DNA of 64,000 nucleotides from Cyanobium sp. NS01 (GCF_014280235.1 NZ_CP047940.1:2666001-2730000), one strand, 5' to 3'; shown: positions 28,134 to 36,809, numbered from the stretch's first letter. Made by a program: numbers and translations. Notes: generated from the sequence alone by a model not told the origin.

Positions 28134-29252
28134 ATGGCGCTCCCTTCCGGCACCCTGCCCAACGCCTCGCCTGAGACCGGACTGAACGGCCATGCCCCTG
28201 CTGTGGAGCTTCTGTCTGGCCGTGAGCGTTTCAAGCACTATCTGCAGAAGGTGGGCAGTGGCGAGCACACCAGCCGGGGGCTGAGCCGGGAGGAGGCCGG
28301 CCACGCGCTGGAACTGATGCTGCTCGAAGAGGCCACGCCGGCCCAGATCGGCGCCTTTCTGATCGCCCATCGGATCCGTCGGCCCGAGCCCCAGGAACTG
28401 GCCGGAATGCTGGATGTCTACCGGCGCCTGGGGCCGAGCCTGCGCAGTGCCGAGCCTGCCCTCTGCTTCGGCATGCCCTTTGACGGCCGCACCCGCACGG
28501 CCCCCATTTATCCGCTCACCGCCCTGGCCCTGAGTGCGGCCGGGCTGCCCGTGGTACTGCAGGGGGGGGGCCGCATGCCGGTGAAATATGGCGTGCCGGC
28601 CATCGAGCTGTTCGCCGCCCTGGGGCTGGAGCTGCAGGGGCTGGACCTGACCACGGTGCAGGCAGGGCTGACGCAGCACCGCCTGGCCCTGGTGCACCAA
28701 CCGGACCACTTCCCGCTGGCGGAGAGCCTCACGCCGATCCGCGACGACCTGGGCAAGCGCCCCCCCGTGGCCAGCCTCGAATTGCTCTGGACCGCCCATC
28801 AGGGCCCCCACCTGCTGGTGAGCGGCTTCGTGCATCCCCCCACCGAAAGCCGGGCCTGGAAGGCCCTGGAACTGGCCGGCGAGGCGATGGCCATCACGGT
28901 GAAAGGCCTCGAGGGCAGCACCGACCTGCCGATCAGCCGCGCCTGCATCACGGCCCGGGCCCAGGGAGGTGATGGGGAGCGCCTGATCCTTCACCCGCGC
29001 GACCACGGCTGTTACGACAACGATGCCCTCTGGCAGGATCTCGAGAGCTGGCGCGAGCAGGCCCTGGCCGCTCTCGGTGGCCAGGGGCCCCTGGCCACCG
29101 CCCTGATCTGGAATGCCGGGGCCTATCTCTGGTATGGCGGTGTCTGCCAGGATCTGGCTGCAGGCGTGGCCCGCGCCACAGATCTGGTCCAGAGCGGAGC
29201 GCTGCTGGATCAGCTGCGTGCCCTGATCCAGTGGAGACACGATGCTTCCTGA
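28134..29252 (+). CDS. Anthranilate phosphoribosyltransferase-like protein (TrpD2/YbiB type)
   Basis: The 372-aa protein has the TrpD/nucleoside-phosphorylase fold: N-terminal helices FKHYLQKVGSGEHTSRGLSREEAGHALELMLLEEATPAQIGAFLIAHRIR, then the catalytic domain. The Gly-rich PRPP loop of true TrpD (GTGGD) is replaced by GMPFDGRTRTAP, and the later RHG motif by LQGGGRMPVKYG, so it is unlikely to make tryptophan. E. coli YbiB, which binds nucleic acid, is a member of this class. Its stop overlaps narM by 11 bases, so it is part of the nitrate reductase neighbourhood; its role there is unknown. Confidence 0.8.
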   Translation: MALPSGTLPNASPETGLNGHAPAVELLSGRERFKHYLQKVGSGEHTSRGLSREEAGHALELMLLEEATPAQIGAFLIAHRIRRPEPQELAGMLDVYRRLGPSLRSAEPALCFGMPFDGRTRTAPIYPLTALALSAAGLPVVLQGGGRMPVKYGVPAIELFAALGLELQGLDLTTVQAGLTQHRLALVHQPDHFPLAESLTPIRDDLGKRPPVASLELLWTAHQGPHLLVSGFVHPPTESRAWKALELAGEAMAITVKGLEGSTDLPISRACITARAQGGDGERLILHPRDHGCYDNDALWQDLESWREQALAALGGQGPLATALIWNAGAYLWYGGVCQDLAAGVARATDLVQSGALLDQLRALIQWRHDAS

Positions 29253-29730
29253 AGGCTCCCATCCTTGCTCCCACTGCTTCGGCTTCGAGCGCGACTTCGT
29301 CGGGAACTGGCGCTGCATTCCCCTCTGCCTGCGCCGCAAGCTCGATCTCTGCGGTGTGAAACTGCGGCTCAACCACTGGCTGGCCCTCACGGGAAGCCAG
29401 CGGGATCAGCTCGTGCTCTGGCCTGACGGCCCCGACGACCTGGCGGCCCTGGCGGCCGAGCTGCGCCAGAGCACGGCGGCCATGGCGGACGGCGGGGTCA
29501 CCTCCCTGCCCATCCCCCGCGAAGCCCCCTGGCAACACCCTGGAGCGCCCCCCGCTGAAGTGAGCAGCTCAGCCGCAGAGCTGGGCTATGGGCTGGGGCC
29601 TGACCAGTGGAATGGTCTCTCGGAGCTGGAGCGGTTTGCTCTCTGCAAGCTGGCCCGCCCCGGCCACGACCATCACAACCTGCCAGCGGCGCTGGTGGAG
29701 CTGTTTGCCCCGACCGGGGCCTCCTCCTGA
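29242..29730 (+). CDS. narM: Nitrate reductase-associated protein NarM
   Basis: The 162-aa protein shows the family pattern FGFERDFVGNWRCIPLCLRRKLDLCGVKLRLNHW in its first 50 residues and ELERFALCKLARPGHDHHNL near the end. In Synechococcus elongatus NarM is needed for an active cyanobacterial nitrate reductase, probably for cofactor insertion or maturation. It is convergent with narB and the two stop regions overlap by 58 bases. Confidence 0.88.
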   Translation: MLPEGSHPCSHCFGFERDFVGNWRCIPLCLRRKLDLCGVKLRLNHWLALTGSQRDQLVLWPDGPDDLAALAAELRQSTAAMADGGVTSLPIPREAPWQHPGAPPAEVSSSAAELGYGLGPDQWNGLSELERFALCKLARPGHDHHNLPAALVELFAPTGASS

Positions 29731-31880
29731 ACCCTGGCGACGGCCACGGCGGCGGCCTTGAGTTCGGGCTGCCTGGAGATCGGGCAGGCCTGCTCGTGCA
29801 GCAGGGCGTTGGCCTCACAGGCCTGCTCCTGCATGAAGCCCCAGTGCATCGGCAGAAACACGGTGCCCGGTCGGATGCGCTCGGTCACCGTCGCCCGGGC
29901 CGTGATCGTGCCACGCAGGGAGCGGATCTCGGCCATGGCGCCATCCTCCAGGCCGAGGGGGCCGGCATCCTCGGGGTGAATCTCGAGCAGGGGCTCAGGA
30001 TGCAGGGCGTTGAGGCGAGGCACCTTGGCGGTGCGCGTCATGGTGTGCCACTGGCCCAGGTAACGGCCCACCGTGAGCACCAGAGGATACCTGTCGCTGG
30101 GAGGCTCCGCCAGGCCCATGGGCTGCTCGGCGATGAAGCGGGCCCGACCACTGGCGGTGGGGAAGTGGTGATCGGTGTACAGGCGCCGGGGCTCTTGGCT
30201 GGGAGCTGAGCCGCAGGGGAAGGGCCACTGCTGGGGACCCTCGCTGGCCAGCAGGGCGTGGCTGAGGCCGGAGTGATCGCAGAGCCGATCGGCGGTGAGG
30301 GCGGCCAGCTCGGCGTAGACCTCCGCCGCGGAGCCGTAGCTGAAGGCCTCAACGAAGCCCAGCCTGCGGCCCACCTCCGCGAACACCTGCCAATCGGGGC
30401 GGGCCTCTCCGGGGGGCGGCCGAAAGGCCGGACACAGGGTGACCCGCCGCTCTGAATTCACCATCACCCCGGGCTTTTCACTCCACTGGGCCGCAGGCAG
30501 CAGCAGGTGCGCGTACTGGGCGGTCTCGGTGTCGGCATAGGCATCGCTGAGCACCACCAACGGGCAGCGGCTCACGGCGGCCTTGACCCGCTCCAGGTTC
30601 GGCATGCTCACCAGGGGATTGGTGGCCGCCACCCACCAGAGATCAAGGGCACCAGACTCCATTGCCTCCACCTGCCGCCAGGCGTCGAGGCCAGGCGCGG
30701 GATCGATCGCGCCGGCCCCGAACCGCCAGGCCGCCTCCACCACGGCCCGGTGGGAGGGATCCACCACCGTGCGATAGCCCGGCAGCAGGTGGGCCAGCCC
30801 ACCGGCTTCGCGGCCGCCCATGGCATTGGGCTGGCCGGTGAGGGAGAAGGGCCCCGCTCCCACCTTGCCGATCTGGCCGGTGAGCAGGTGCAGGTTGATC
30901 AGGCCCGCCACCTTGGCGGTGCCCTCCACGCTCTGGTTGAGGCCCATCGACCAGAGGCTGAGCACGCTGGGGGCCTGGCCCCAGAGCTGGGCCAGCTGCC
31001 GCAGGGCCGCCTCAGAGATGCCGCACAGCCGGCTGACCCGCTCGGGGGTCCAGGCCTGCAGGAGTTCGGCATAGGCGGCGAAACCTTCGGTGGCCTCCTC
31101 GATGAACTCCACGTCGATCGTGAGCGCCTGCACCATCAGATGGGCCAGGCCGTGCATCAGCACCAGGTCGGTGCCGGGGCGAATCGCCAGGTGCAGGTCG
31201 GCCGCGTCGCTGGTGGCCGTCTGCCTGGGATCCACCACCACGATGGTGACGCTGCCGGGCTGGCGCCGTTTGCGCTTCAGCAGCCGCTGAAACAGCACCG
31301 GATGGCACTCCGCCGTGTTGGTGCCGATCAGGAAGGCCACGGCGCAGTGGTCGAGATCCTCGTAGCAGCAGGGGGGGCCATCGGAGCCGAGGCTGCGGGC
31401 ATAGCCCGCCACGGCCGAACTCATGCACAGGCGCGAGTTGGCATCGAAGTTGTTGGTGCCGATCGCCCCCTTGAGCAACTTCTGGGCGACGTAGTAGTCC
31501 TCGATGTGAAACTGGCCGGAGCCATACATGGCGATCGCTCCGGGGCCCTTGCTGGCCAGGGAGGTGCGGATCCGGGCCACGATGCGATCGATGGCCTGAT
31601 CCCAGCTGATCGGCTGGAAGGGCTCGTCCAGGCTGGCGCGAGCCAGCGGCTGGCTGAGCCGTCCGTGGCGCAGGGTGTCGCACACCGTGGCCCCCTTGAT
31701 GCACACCTGCCCAAGGCTGGAGGGATGGCGCCGATCCCCCCGGGTGCCCCAGAGGGGAAGGCCGTCGGCGTCGCGCCGGGTGGGCTGATTTTTGGCAGCA
31801 GGGGGAAGCAACTCCAGGCCACAGCCCACGCCGCAGTAGGGGCACTGGGAGCGCACCGAGCCTGGTGGGGAAGCAGCCAT
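29673..31880 (-). CDS. narB: Ferredoxin-dependent assimilatory nitrate reductase NarB
   Basis: The 735-aa molybdoenzyme reduces nitrate to nitrite. Its N-terminal 4Fe-4S cluster ligands are Cys13, Cys16, Cys20 and Cys60 (CPYCGVGC ... QVCIKG). Molybdopterin domains follow, with FDANSRLCMSSAVAGY (Mo-ligand Cys), FLIGTNTAECHPV, GTDLVLMHGLAH, and the C-terminal beta-barrel with HWGFM. It needs the Moco genes just downstream of nrtP. Its 3' end overlaps narM in antisense. A terminator-like hairpin separates it from nrtP. Confidence 0.95.
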   Translation of the reverse strand: MAASPPGSVRSQCPYCGVGCGLELLPPAAKNQPTRRDADGLPLWGTRGDRRHPSSLGQVCIKGATVCDTLRHGRLSQPLARASLDEPFQPISWDQAIDRIVARIRTSLASKGPGAIAMYGSGQFHIEDYYVAQKLLKGAIGTNNFDANSRLCMSSAVAGYARSLGSDGPPCCYEDLDHCAVAFLIGTNTAECHPVLFQRLLKRKRRQPGSVTIVVVDPRQTATSDAADLHLAIRPGTDLVLMHGLAHLMVQALTIDVEFIEEATEGFAAYAELLQAWTPERVSRLCGISEAALRQLAQLWGQAPSVLSLWSMGLNQSVEGTAKVAGLINLHLLTGQIGKVGAGPFSLTGQPNAMGGREAGGLAHLLPGYRTVVDPSHRAVVEAAWRFGAGAIDPAPGLDAWRQVEAMESGALDLWWVAATNPLVSMPNLERVKAAVSRCPLVVLSDAYADTETAQYAHLLLPAAQWSEKPGVMVNSERRVTLCPAFRPPPGEARPDWQVFAEVGRRLGFVEAFSYGSAAEVYAELAALTADRLCDHSGLSHALLASEGPQQWPFPCGSAPSQEPRRLYTDHHFPTASGRARFIAEQPMGLAEPPSDRYPLVLTVGRYLGQWHTMTRTAKVPRLNALHPEPLLEIHPEDAGPLGLEDGAMAEIRSLRGTITARATVTERIRPGTVFLPMHWGFMQEQACEANALLHEQACPISRQPELKAAAVAVARVQEEAPVGANSSTSAAGRL

Positions 31881-31902
31881 GGGGCTCAGAGAACAGGCGG
31901 AT

Positions 31903-31931
31903 AAAAAAGGGGCCGACCCAGGGCCTGCCCC
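31903..31931 (-). terminator. Terminator-like hairpin between nrtP and narB
   Basis: Read on the minus strand, GGGGC (31927-31931) pairs with GCCCC (31909-31913), with a largely paired inner arm, followed by six T residues (A-run 31903-31908). It lies 29 bases past the nrtP stop and 23 bases before narB. It would reduce read-through from nrtP into narB, making narB expression lower or separately controlled. Confidence 0.6.
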
Positions 31932-31959
31932 TCAGCAGCGATGCGGTTGAGGACCCGGA

Positions 31960-33525
31960 TCAGACCAGCGGCGCGGAAGCCACAGCCGTTTCTCCTTCGT
32001 GGAGCTCATCGAAGGATCCCTTGGGCTCCTTCAGCACGAAGTAGCAGAGGAAACCAACGATCAGACCAGCCACACCCAGAACCTGGAAGAAGGCACTGTT
32101 GGAGGCAGCCACCACGGCGGGGGTGGGTTCGGCATCGGCGGCGCCGGACAACCACAGCGGCAGCAGGCTGTAGATGGTGAGGTAGGCCACGGCACCCACG
32201 TTGCCGTAGGCGCCCACCATGCCGGCAATCTGGCCTGTGACCCGACGCTTCACCAACGGCACCATGGCGAACGTGGATCCTTCCCCTGCCTGCACAAAGA
32301 AGGAACACAGCATGGTGATCACCAGGGCCAGCAGGATGCCGGCGGAACCGACGAACGTTCCGGGCTTGATCATGCTCATCAGCAGATAGCCGAAACCAAG
32401 ACCAACCGTGAGGAAGCCCATCGTCGACTTGCGCGACCCGAGCTTGTCCGAGAGCAGGCCGCCGCCGGGACGTGCCACCAGGTTCACAAACGCGAAGGCC
32501 GAGGCCAGGATTCCCGCTGTGGCCTTGGGCAGGTCAAAGGTGGTTTCGAAGAAGGTGGGGAGCATGGACACCACGGCCAGCTCCGAGCCGAAGTTCACGA
32601 TGTAGGTGAGCTCGAGAATGGCCACCTGCTTGAACTCATAGCGATCCTCCTTGGGATACACCTTGGTTCCGGCGATCAACTCCTTGTTGGTGCGGATGAT
32701 GCCCCAGGTCTGGAACCCGAAGAACAGCAGCACCAGCACGATGGCGATGGCAAAGCCGGTGTCATCGAGAAACTTCACCTTCTGAAGGCGCCAGGCCAGC
32801 ACGGCCAGGATCACGCCGAAGGGCACGTTCATGCCGATCAGGCCCCAGAAGTCCCGCATGGAGGTCACCTCCAGGCCAGCCGTCCTGGCGGGGCGCTGGT
32901 AGGTGCGGCCAGGCGGGGTGTCTTCAACGTTGAGGTAGTAGAAGACGCCGTAGATGGCGGCGATGATGCCGGAGAGGGCAATGGCGCCGCGCCAGTTGAG
33001 CACCACGCCATCGACCGCGAAACCACCTCCGAAGGAGAGCCAGCCGGCCAGGGTGACCATGGTGAGGGCCGAGAAAGCGGAACCGAAGTTGCCCCAGCCG
33101 CCGTAGATGCCTTCAGCCAGGCCGATCTCCTTGGGCGGGAACCATTCAGCCACCATGCGAATGCCGATCACAAAGCCGGCGCCCACGATCGAAAGCAGCA
33201 GGCGGGCCACCACCAGCTGGTTGAAATCCTGAGCGAAGGCGAACAACAGGCAGGGGAAAGCCGAAAAAACCAGCAGCGCCGAGTAGGTGAGGCGGGGCCC
33301 GTACTTGTCGAGCAGCATTCCAATCAGGATGCGGGCCGGCACGGTGAGGGCCACGTTGCAGATTGCAACGGTGCGAATCTGGGGCACCGTGAGGCCCAGA
33401 TCAGCTTTGACGGTGGTCGCCAGCGGCGCCAGGTTGAACCAGACAACAAAAGTAAGAAAGAACGCAAACCAGGTGAGATGCAGCGTCTTGTATCTCCCCT
33501 GGAGAGACCAGAGTTCACCGAGCAT
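31960..33525 (-). CDS. nrtP: Nitrate/nitrite permease of the NNP family
   Basis: The 521-aa protein has about 12 membrane segments. It has NNP-type motifs: FFLTFVVWFNLAPL near residue 22, GFVIGIRMVAEWFPPKEIGLAEGIYGGWGNFG in the middle, and FVNLVARPGGGLLSDKLGSRKS with the MFS loop. The EGSTFAMVPLVKRRVTGQIAG segment is typical for the second nitrate signature. It brings nitrate (and nitrite) into the cell and is the alternative to the NrtABCD system, which is absent here. An NtcA-like promoter lies in front. Confidence 0.95.
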   Translation of the reverse strand: MLGELWSLQGRYKTLHLTWFAFFLTFVVWFNLAPLATTVKADLGLTVPQIRTVAICNVALTVPARILIGMLLDKYGPRLTYSALLVFSAFPCLLFAFAQDFNQLVVARLLLSIVGAGFVIGIRMVAEWFPPKEIGLAEGIYGGWGNFGSAFSALTMVTLAGWLSFGGGFAVDGVVLNWRGAIALSGIIAAIYGVFYYLNVEDTPPGRTYQRPARTAGLEVTSMRDFWGLIGMNVPFGVILAVLAWRLQKVKFLDDTGFAIAIVLVLLFFGFQTWGIIRTNKELIAGTKVYPKEDRYEFKQVAILELTYIVNFGSELAVVSMLPTFFETTFDLPKATAGILASAFAFVNLVARPGGGLLSDKLGSRKSTMGFLTVGLGFGYLLMSMIKPGTFVGSAGILLALVITMLCSFFVQAGEGSTFAMVPLVKRRVTGQIAGMVGAYGNVGAVAYLTIYSLLPLWLSGAADAEPTPAVVAASNSAFFQVLGVAGLIVGFLCYFVLKEPKGSFDELHEGETAVASAPLV

Positions 33526-33604
33526 GTCGAGGTGGAATTATGATCGAAGCTTCCGAACGCTGAGCCAGACCTGATGGGCGGCGCTTCATGCAAGCCGCTC
33601 GGCA

Positions 33605-33646
33605 ACTACACCAGAGCGTCTGATTCATTTCTGTGGTTGACGCTAC
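33605..33646 (-). promoter_or_regulatory. NtcA-like promoter of nrtP
   Basis: On the minus strand GTA-N8-CAC (plus TAC 33644-33646 and GTG 33633-33635) is a one-mismatch NtcA box. TGTAGT (33605-33610) follows after 22 bases and resembles TATAAT at four positions. The transcript would start near 33598, about 73 bases before the nrtP ATG. Because the box is palindromic it might also act on the divergent mobA. Confidence 0.55.
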
Positions 33647-34364
33647 CGAGATCAGCCGATGCTGTTCCACGCCATTGGATTCCACGCCATTGGAACTGAT
33701 CCCGCCCCAGGCCCCCCTGCGCTGCTGCCTGCTGAGTGGCGGCAGCAGCCGGCGCATGGGCCGGGACAAGGCCCTGCTGGACCATCCCGCCGGGGGGAGC
33801 TGGCTCAGCCACACCCTGGGGCTGCTGGCTGAGCTGGAGGCCCCGATCAGCCTCTGCAGCAATCACCCGAGCCATCGCCAGCTGGCAGAGCAGCTGCGCT
33901 GGTTCAGCCGGCTGGGCCAGGGCCTGCCCCTGGCTGCCTCCCTGCAGCTGATCGAGGAACCCATCCCCCCCCAGGGCCCCCTGCAGGCCCTGGGCCATCT
34001 GATGCACTGCCACCCCGGCGAGCGCCTTTTGCTCTGCCCGGTGGACATGCCCTGGCTGGATCGGCCCAGCCTCGACCAGCTGCAGCGCAGCGCCGAGGAA
34101 CGGCCCCGGCAACTATCTGTGGCCTGCGATGGAGCGCGCCTGCACCCCCTGCTGGGGATCTACCCCGCCAGTGAGGCCCTGCGCCGCGATCTGCACAGCT
34201 GGCTGGCCCAGGGGCACCGCAGCATGCACAGCTGGCTGGCCCGCCACACCATCCACCCCGTGCTGCTGCCCGCCAGCGCCCTGCACAACTGCAACCGCCC
34301 CGAAGACTGGCCGGGGCCCCGGCCCGCCGGGCTCGTCAGTCCGGCGCCCCGGGCGACAGGCTGA
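33633..34364 (+). CDS. mobA: Molybdenum cofactor guanylyltransferase
   Basis: MobA attaches GMP to molybdopterin. The nucleotide-binding motif CCLLSGGSSRRMGRDKALL is followed by LSHTLGLL, and LLLCPVDMPWLDRP holds the metal-binding Asp. From the first GTG (33633) the product is 243 aa, longer than usual. This GTG lies inside the NtcA-like box, so the true start is probably downstream, perhaps TTG at 33690. The extra N-terminus contains a perfect 15-base tandem duplication. It starts the Moco cluster, divergent from nrtP. Confidence 0.85.
   Translation: MVDATEISRCCSTPLDSTPLELIPPQAPLRCCLLSGGSSRRMGRDKALLDHPAGGSWLSHTLGLLAELEAPISLCSNHPSHRQLAEQLRWFSRLGQGLPLAASLQLIEEPIPPQGPLQALGHLMHCHPGERLLLCPVDMPWLDRPSLDQLQRSAEERPRQLSVACDGARLHPLLGIYPASEALRRDLHSWLAQGHRSMHSWLARHTIHPVLLPASALHNCNRPEDWPGPRPAGLVSPAPRATG
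33665..33694 (+). repeat. Perfect 15-base tandem duplication
   Basis: Two exact back-to-back copies of a 15-base unit (TTCCACGCCATTGGA at 33665-33679 and 33680-33694) lie at the start of mobA. If translated they give STPLD then STPLE. The length is a multiple of three, so it keeps the reading frame. Confidence 0.9.
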
Positions 34365-34393
34365 CGGCATCGTTCTCTGTGCGCTAAGCCGCC

Positions 34394-35428
34394 GTGGTTG
34401 CTGCCGTTCTCGACCAGCTGGGCCGGCGCCCCGGCGTGCTGCGCCTCTCCCTGACGGCCCGGTGCAACCTGGCCTGCCCCTACTGCTGCCCCGATGACCA
34501 CGACCCACCGGAGCTGCTGAGCCCTGGCGAGCGGCGCACGCTGATCGCCGTGGCCGCCGGCCTGGGCTTCTCGAGCCTGCGGCTCACCGGCGGCGAACCG
34601 CTGCTGCACCAGGAGCTGGAGGCCCTGATCGAGGCGGTGCAGGACCTGCGTCAACCTGCCGGCCTGCGCGAGGTCGCCCTCACCACCAACGGGGTGCTGC
34701 TCACGGCCGCGCGGGCCAGGGCCCTGCGGCAGGCGGGCCTCGATCGGATCACCATCAGCCTCGATGGCGCCGATGGCGCCAGCGTGGCGCTCATGAGCGG
34801 CCGGGCCCACCAGGGCGAGCTGTTGCTGGCCCGGGTGCTGGAAGGCGTCCGCCATGCCCGCGAGGCGGGCTTCGATCCCGGGCGCGGGCAACTCAAACTC
34901 AACGCGGTGATCGACCGGCGCCGCAACGCTGACCAGCTGTTGCCCCTGGCGCGCCTGGCCAGAGAGCTGGGGGTGGAGCTGCGCCTGATCGAGTTCATGG
35001 ATGTGGGCAACCGCAACGGCTGGAGCCCAGACCAGGTGCTCACCGCCGCCGAGATGGTTGAGCGGATCGGGAGCCGCTGGCCCCTGCAGCCCCAGGGCCG
35101 GGCCCACCACGGCACCGCCAGCCGCTGGCGCTACCTGGATCGCGACGACGACCTGCACCTGGCCGTGGTGGCATCGATCTCGGCGCCGTTCTGCGGCGAC
35201 TGCAACCGGCTGCGGGTGACGGCCGATGGCCAGGCCTACACCTGTCTGTTCGGCACCGCCGGCACCGACCTCAAGCCCTGGCTGCGGCCGCGGCCCGATG
35301 CGGCCGGTCTGCGCGCCCGGCTGCAGGCGCTGTGGGGCCAGCGCCACGATCGCTACAGCGAAGAGCGGGCCCACCTGCAGCCGGGAGCCTTCCTTCCCCA
35401 CGCCGAGATGGCCTACCTGGGCGGCTAG
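34394..35428 (+). CDS. moaA: GTP 3',8-cyclase MoaA
   Basis: This radical SAM enzyme (344 aa) begins molybdopterin synthesis. The first cluster motif C-x3-C-x2-C is at residues 24, 28 and 31 (CNLACPYC). The second cluster's cysteines are in FCGDCNRLRVTADGQAYTC near the C-terminus. RLTGGEPLLH and TISLDGAD are also as expected. The start is GTG. The usual C-terminal GG is present (YLGG). Its last four bases overlap the convergent moaB. Confidence 0.95.
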   Translation: MVAAVLDQLGRRPGVLRLSLTARCNLACPYCCPDDHDPPELLSPGERRTLIAVAAGLGFSSLRLTGGEPLLHQELEALIEAVQDLRQPAGLREVALTTNGVLLTAARARALRQAGLDRITISLDGADGASVALMSGRAHQGELLLARVLEGVRHAREAGFDPGRGQLKLNAVIDRRRNADQLLPLARLARELGVELRLIEFMDVGNRNGWSPDQVLTAAEMVERIGSRWPLQPQGRAHHGTASRWRYLDRDDDLHLAVVASISAPFCGDCNRLRVTADGQAYTCLFGTAGTDLKPWLRPRPDAAGLRARLQALWGQRHDRYSEERAHLQPGAFLPHAEMAYLGG

Positions 35429-35949
35429 TCGCCGCTGGGTTCCCCCAGGCGGGGCAGCAGCTGCACCAGGTTGCAGGGACGGGTCTCGGCGCTGAGCTGG
35501 GCCTGGATCAGCCGGTCCCAGGCGGTCTGCACCGCATCGAGCGAGCCTGGCAACACGAACACCACGGTGCCGTTGGCCACCCCCGCCAGGCAGCGGCTCT
35601 GCAGGGAGCTGGTGCCGATGGTCTCGAAGGACAGCACCCGGAACAGTTCACCGAAGCCGTCGATCGTCTTGTCCAGCAGCGGTGCCACGGCCTCGGGCGT
35701 GCCGTCGCGGCCGGTGAGCCCGGTGCCGCCGGAGCTGATCACCACCTGCACGGCGGGGTCGGCGATCCAGCTGCTCAGAACCGCGCGGATGCGGTAGCGG
35801 TTGTCGGGCACCAGCTGCCGATCGGCCAGCCGGTGGCCCGCGGCCTGCAGGCGCTCCAGCAGGGCAGCACCGGAGTGGTCGTCCGCCAGGGTGCGCGTGT
35901 CCGACACGGTGAGCAAGGCAATGGCAAGACCCACCCGAATCGGCTCCAA
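35425..35949 (-). CDS. moaB: Molybdopterin adenylyltransferase (MoaB/MogA family)
   Basis: The 174-aa protein has the MPT-binding motifs LLTVSDTRTLADDHSG and VISSGGTGLTGRDGTPEAV, then VFVLPGS. It adenylates or binds molybdopterin before metal insertion by MoeA. The longest frame starts with TTG at 35949; a GTG at 35934 is an alternative. It is convergent with moaA (4-base overlap) and divergent from moaD. Confidence 0.9.
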   Translation of the reverse strand: MEPIRVGLAIALLTVSDTRTLADDHSGAALLERLQAAGHRLADRQLVPDNRYRIRAVLSSWIADPAVQVVISSGGTGLTGRDGTPEAVAPLLDKTIDGFGELFRVLSFETIGTSSLQSRCLAGVANGTVVFVLPGSLDAVQTAWDRLIQAQLSAETRPCNLVQLLPRLGEPSGD

Positions 35950-36016
35950 AGCGCCATTGTGGGTCCATTGAACCCGGCTTCAGGCCCCTGCGCTGCAGGG
36001 CCCTCAGCCGCCAGCC

Positions 36017-36334
36017 ATGCCGAAGCCAGCCCTGGGTCAGAGCAACGCGGAGCAACCGCTGCGGGTGCTGCTGTTCGCCTCACTGCGGGAGCGGGCCGGC
36101 TGGAGCGAACGGCAACTGGCCCTGCCGGCACGGGAGCCGGTCACGGCCCTGGAGATCTGGGAGCAGCTGGGACTCGCTGAGCCGGAACAACCAGCCTCCA
36201 GAACCTCCACCCCTCTCCGCCGGGGCTGGCCGGCCGGTCTGCGCGTTGCCATCAACCAGCGCTTCGCCGCGGCGGAGCAGCCCCTGCAGGCGGGCGACGA
36301 GCTGGCCTTCCTGCCGCCGATCAGCGGAGGTTGA
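36017..36334 (+). CDS. moaD: Molybdopterin synthase sulfur carrier subunit MoaD
   Basis: The 105-aa ubiquitin-like protein ends in SGG, the C-terminal glycines that become the thiocarboxylate donating sulfur to precursor Z. It has RVLLFASLRERAGW near the start and GDELAFLPPISGG at the end. A short Pro/Arg-rich insert (near residues 57-72) makes it longer than most MoaD proteins. Its stop overlaps the moaE start region, pairing the two synthase subunits. Confidence 0.92.
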   Translation: MPKPALGQSNAEQPLRVLLFASLRERAGWSERQLALPAREPVTALEIWEQLGLAEPEQPASRTSTPLRRGWPAGLRVAINQRFAAAEQPLQAGDELAFLPPISGG

Positions 36335-36789
36335 GCGTGGAGCTGACCCTCGCGCTCCAGCCCCAGCCATTCGATCCGCTGCATCACCTGGAGGGCTGGC
36401 AGCGGGCGCAGGCCGATGGGCCACGTGGAGCCAGCGCCGCTGAAGCCTGGTTCATCGGCCGGGTGCGGGGCCACGACGGCCGGGGGGAGCCCCTGGAGGC
36501 CCTGGAGCTGGAGCACTATCCCGGCATGACGGAGCACTGCCTGCGCAGCCAGGCCGAGCAGCTGGGCCGGCACCATGGCGCCAGCGCCCTGCTGGTGCAG
36601 CACCGGGTGGGGCGGGTGCTGCCGGGCGAGGCGATCGTGCTGGTGGCCGTGGCCGCTGACCGGCGCGGGCCCGCCCAGCGCTGCTGTCAGGCCCTGCTGG
36701 AGGCCCTCAAGCACGACGCGCCGTTCTGGAAACGGGAGTGGCTGCGCAGCGGCGCAAGCCGCTGGGTGGAGGGCAACACCGCCTTCTGA
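36331..36789 (+). CDS. moaE: Molybdopterin synthase catalytic subunit MoaE
   Basis: The 152-aa subunit binds precursor Z and takes sulfur from MoaD. Landmarks are FIGRVRGHDGRG, LELEHYPGMTE, VQHRVGRVLPGEAIVLVAVAADRR and FWKREW. The longest start is TTG at 36331 (overlapping the moaD stop); a GTG at 36337 is equally plausible. It ends 20 bases before the convergent moeA stop. Confidence 0.93.
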   Translation: MSVELTLALQPQPFDPLHHLEGWQRAQADGPRGASAAEAWFIGRVRGHDGRGEPLEALELEHYPGMTEHCLRSQAEQLGRHHGASALLVQHRVGRVLPGEAIVLVAVAADRRGPAQRCCQALLEALKHDAPFWKREWLRSGASRWVEGNTAF

Positions 36790-36809
36790 GGCCCCAAGGG
36801 GCCGCCGCC

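Noticed and set aside
28075-28134. 19-codon leader-like frame overlapping the TrpD-like start
   Set aside because: The TGATG overlap is suggestive, but the peptide is Pro-rich, has no attenuator-type codon run and no clear SD.
31999-33543. Open frame of 514 codons opposite nrtP
   Set aside because: Gln, His and Glu-rich antisense of a membrane protein gene; no domain and no context.
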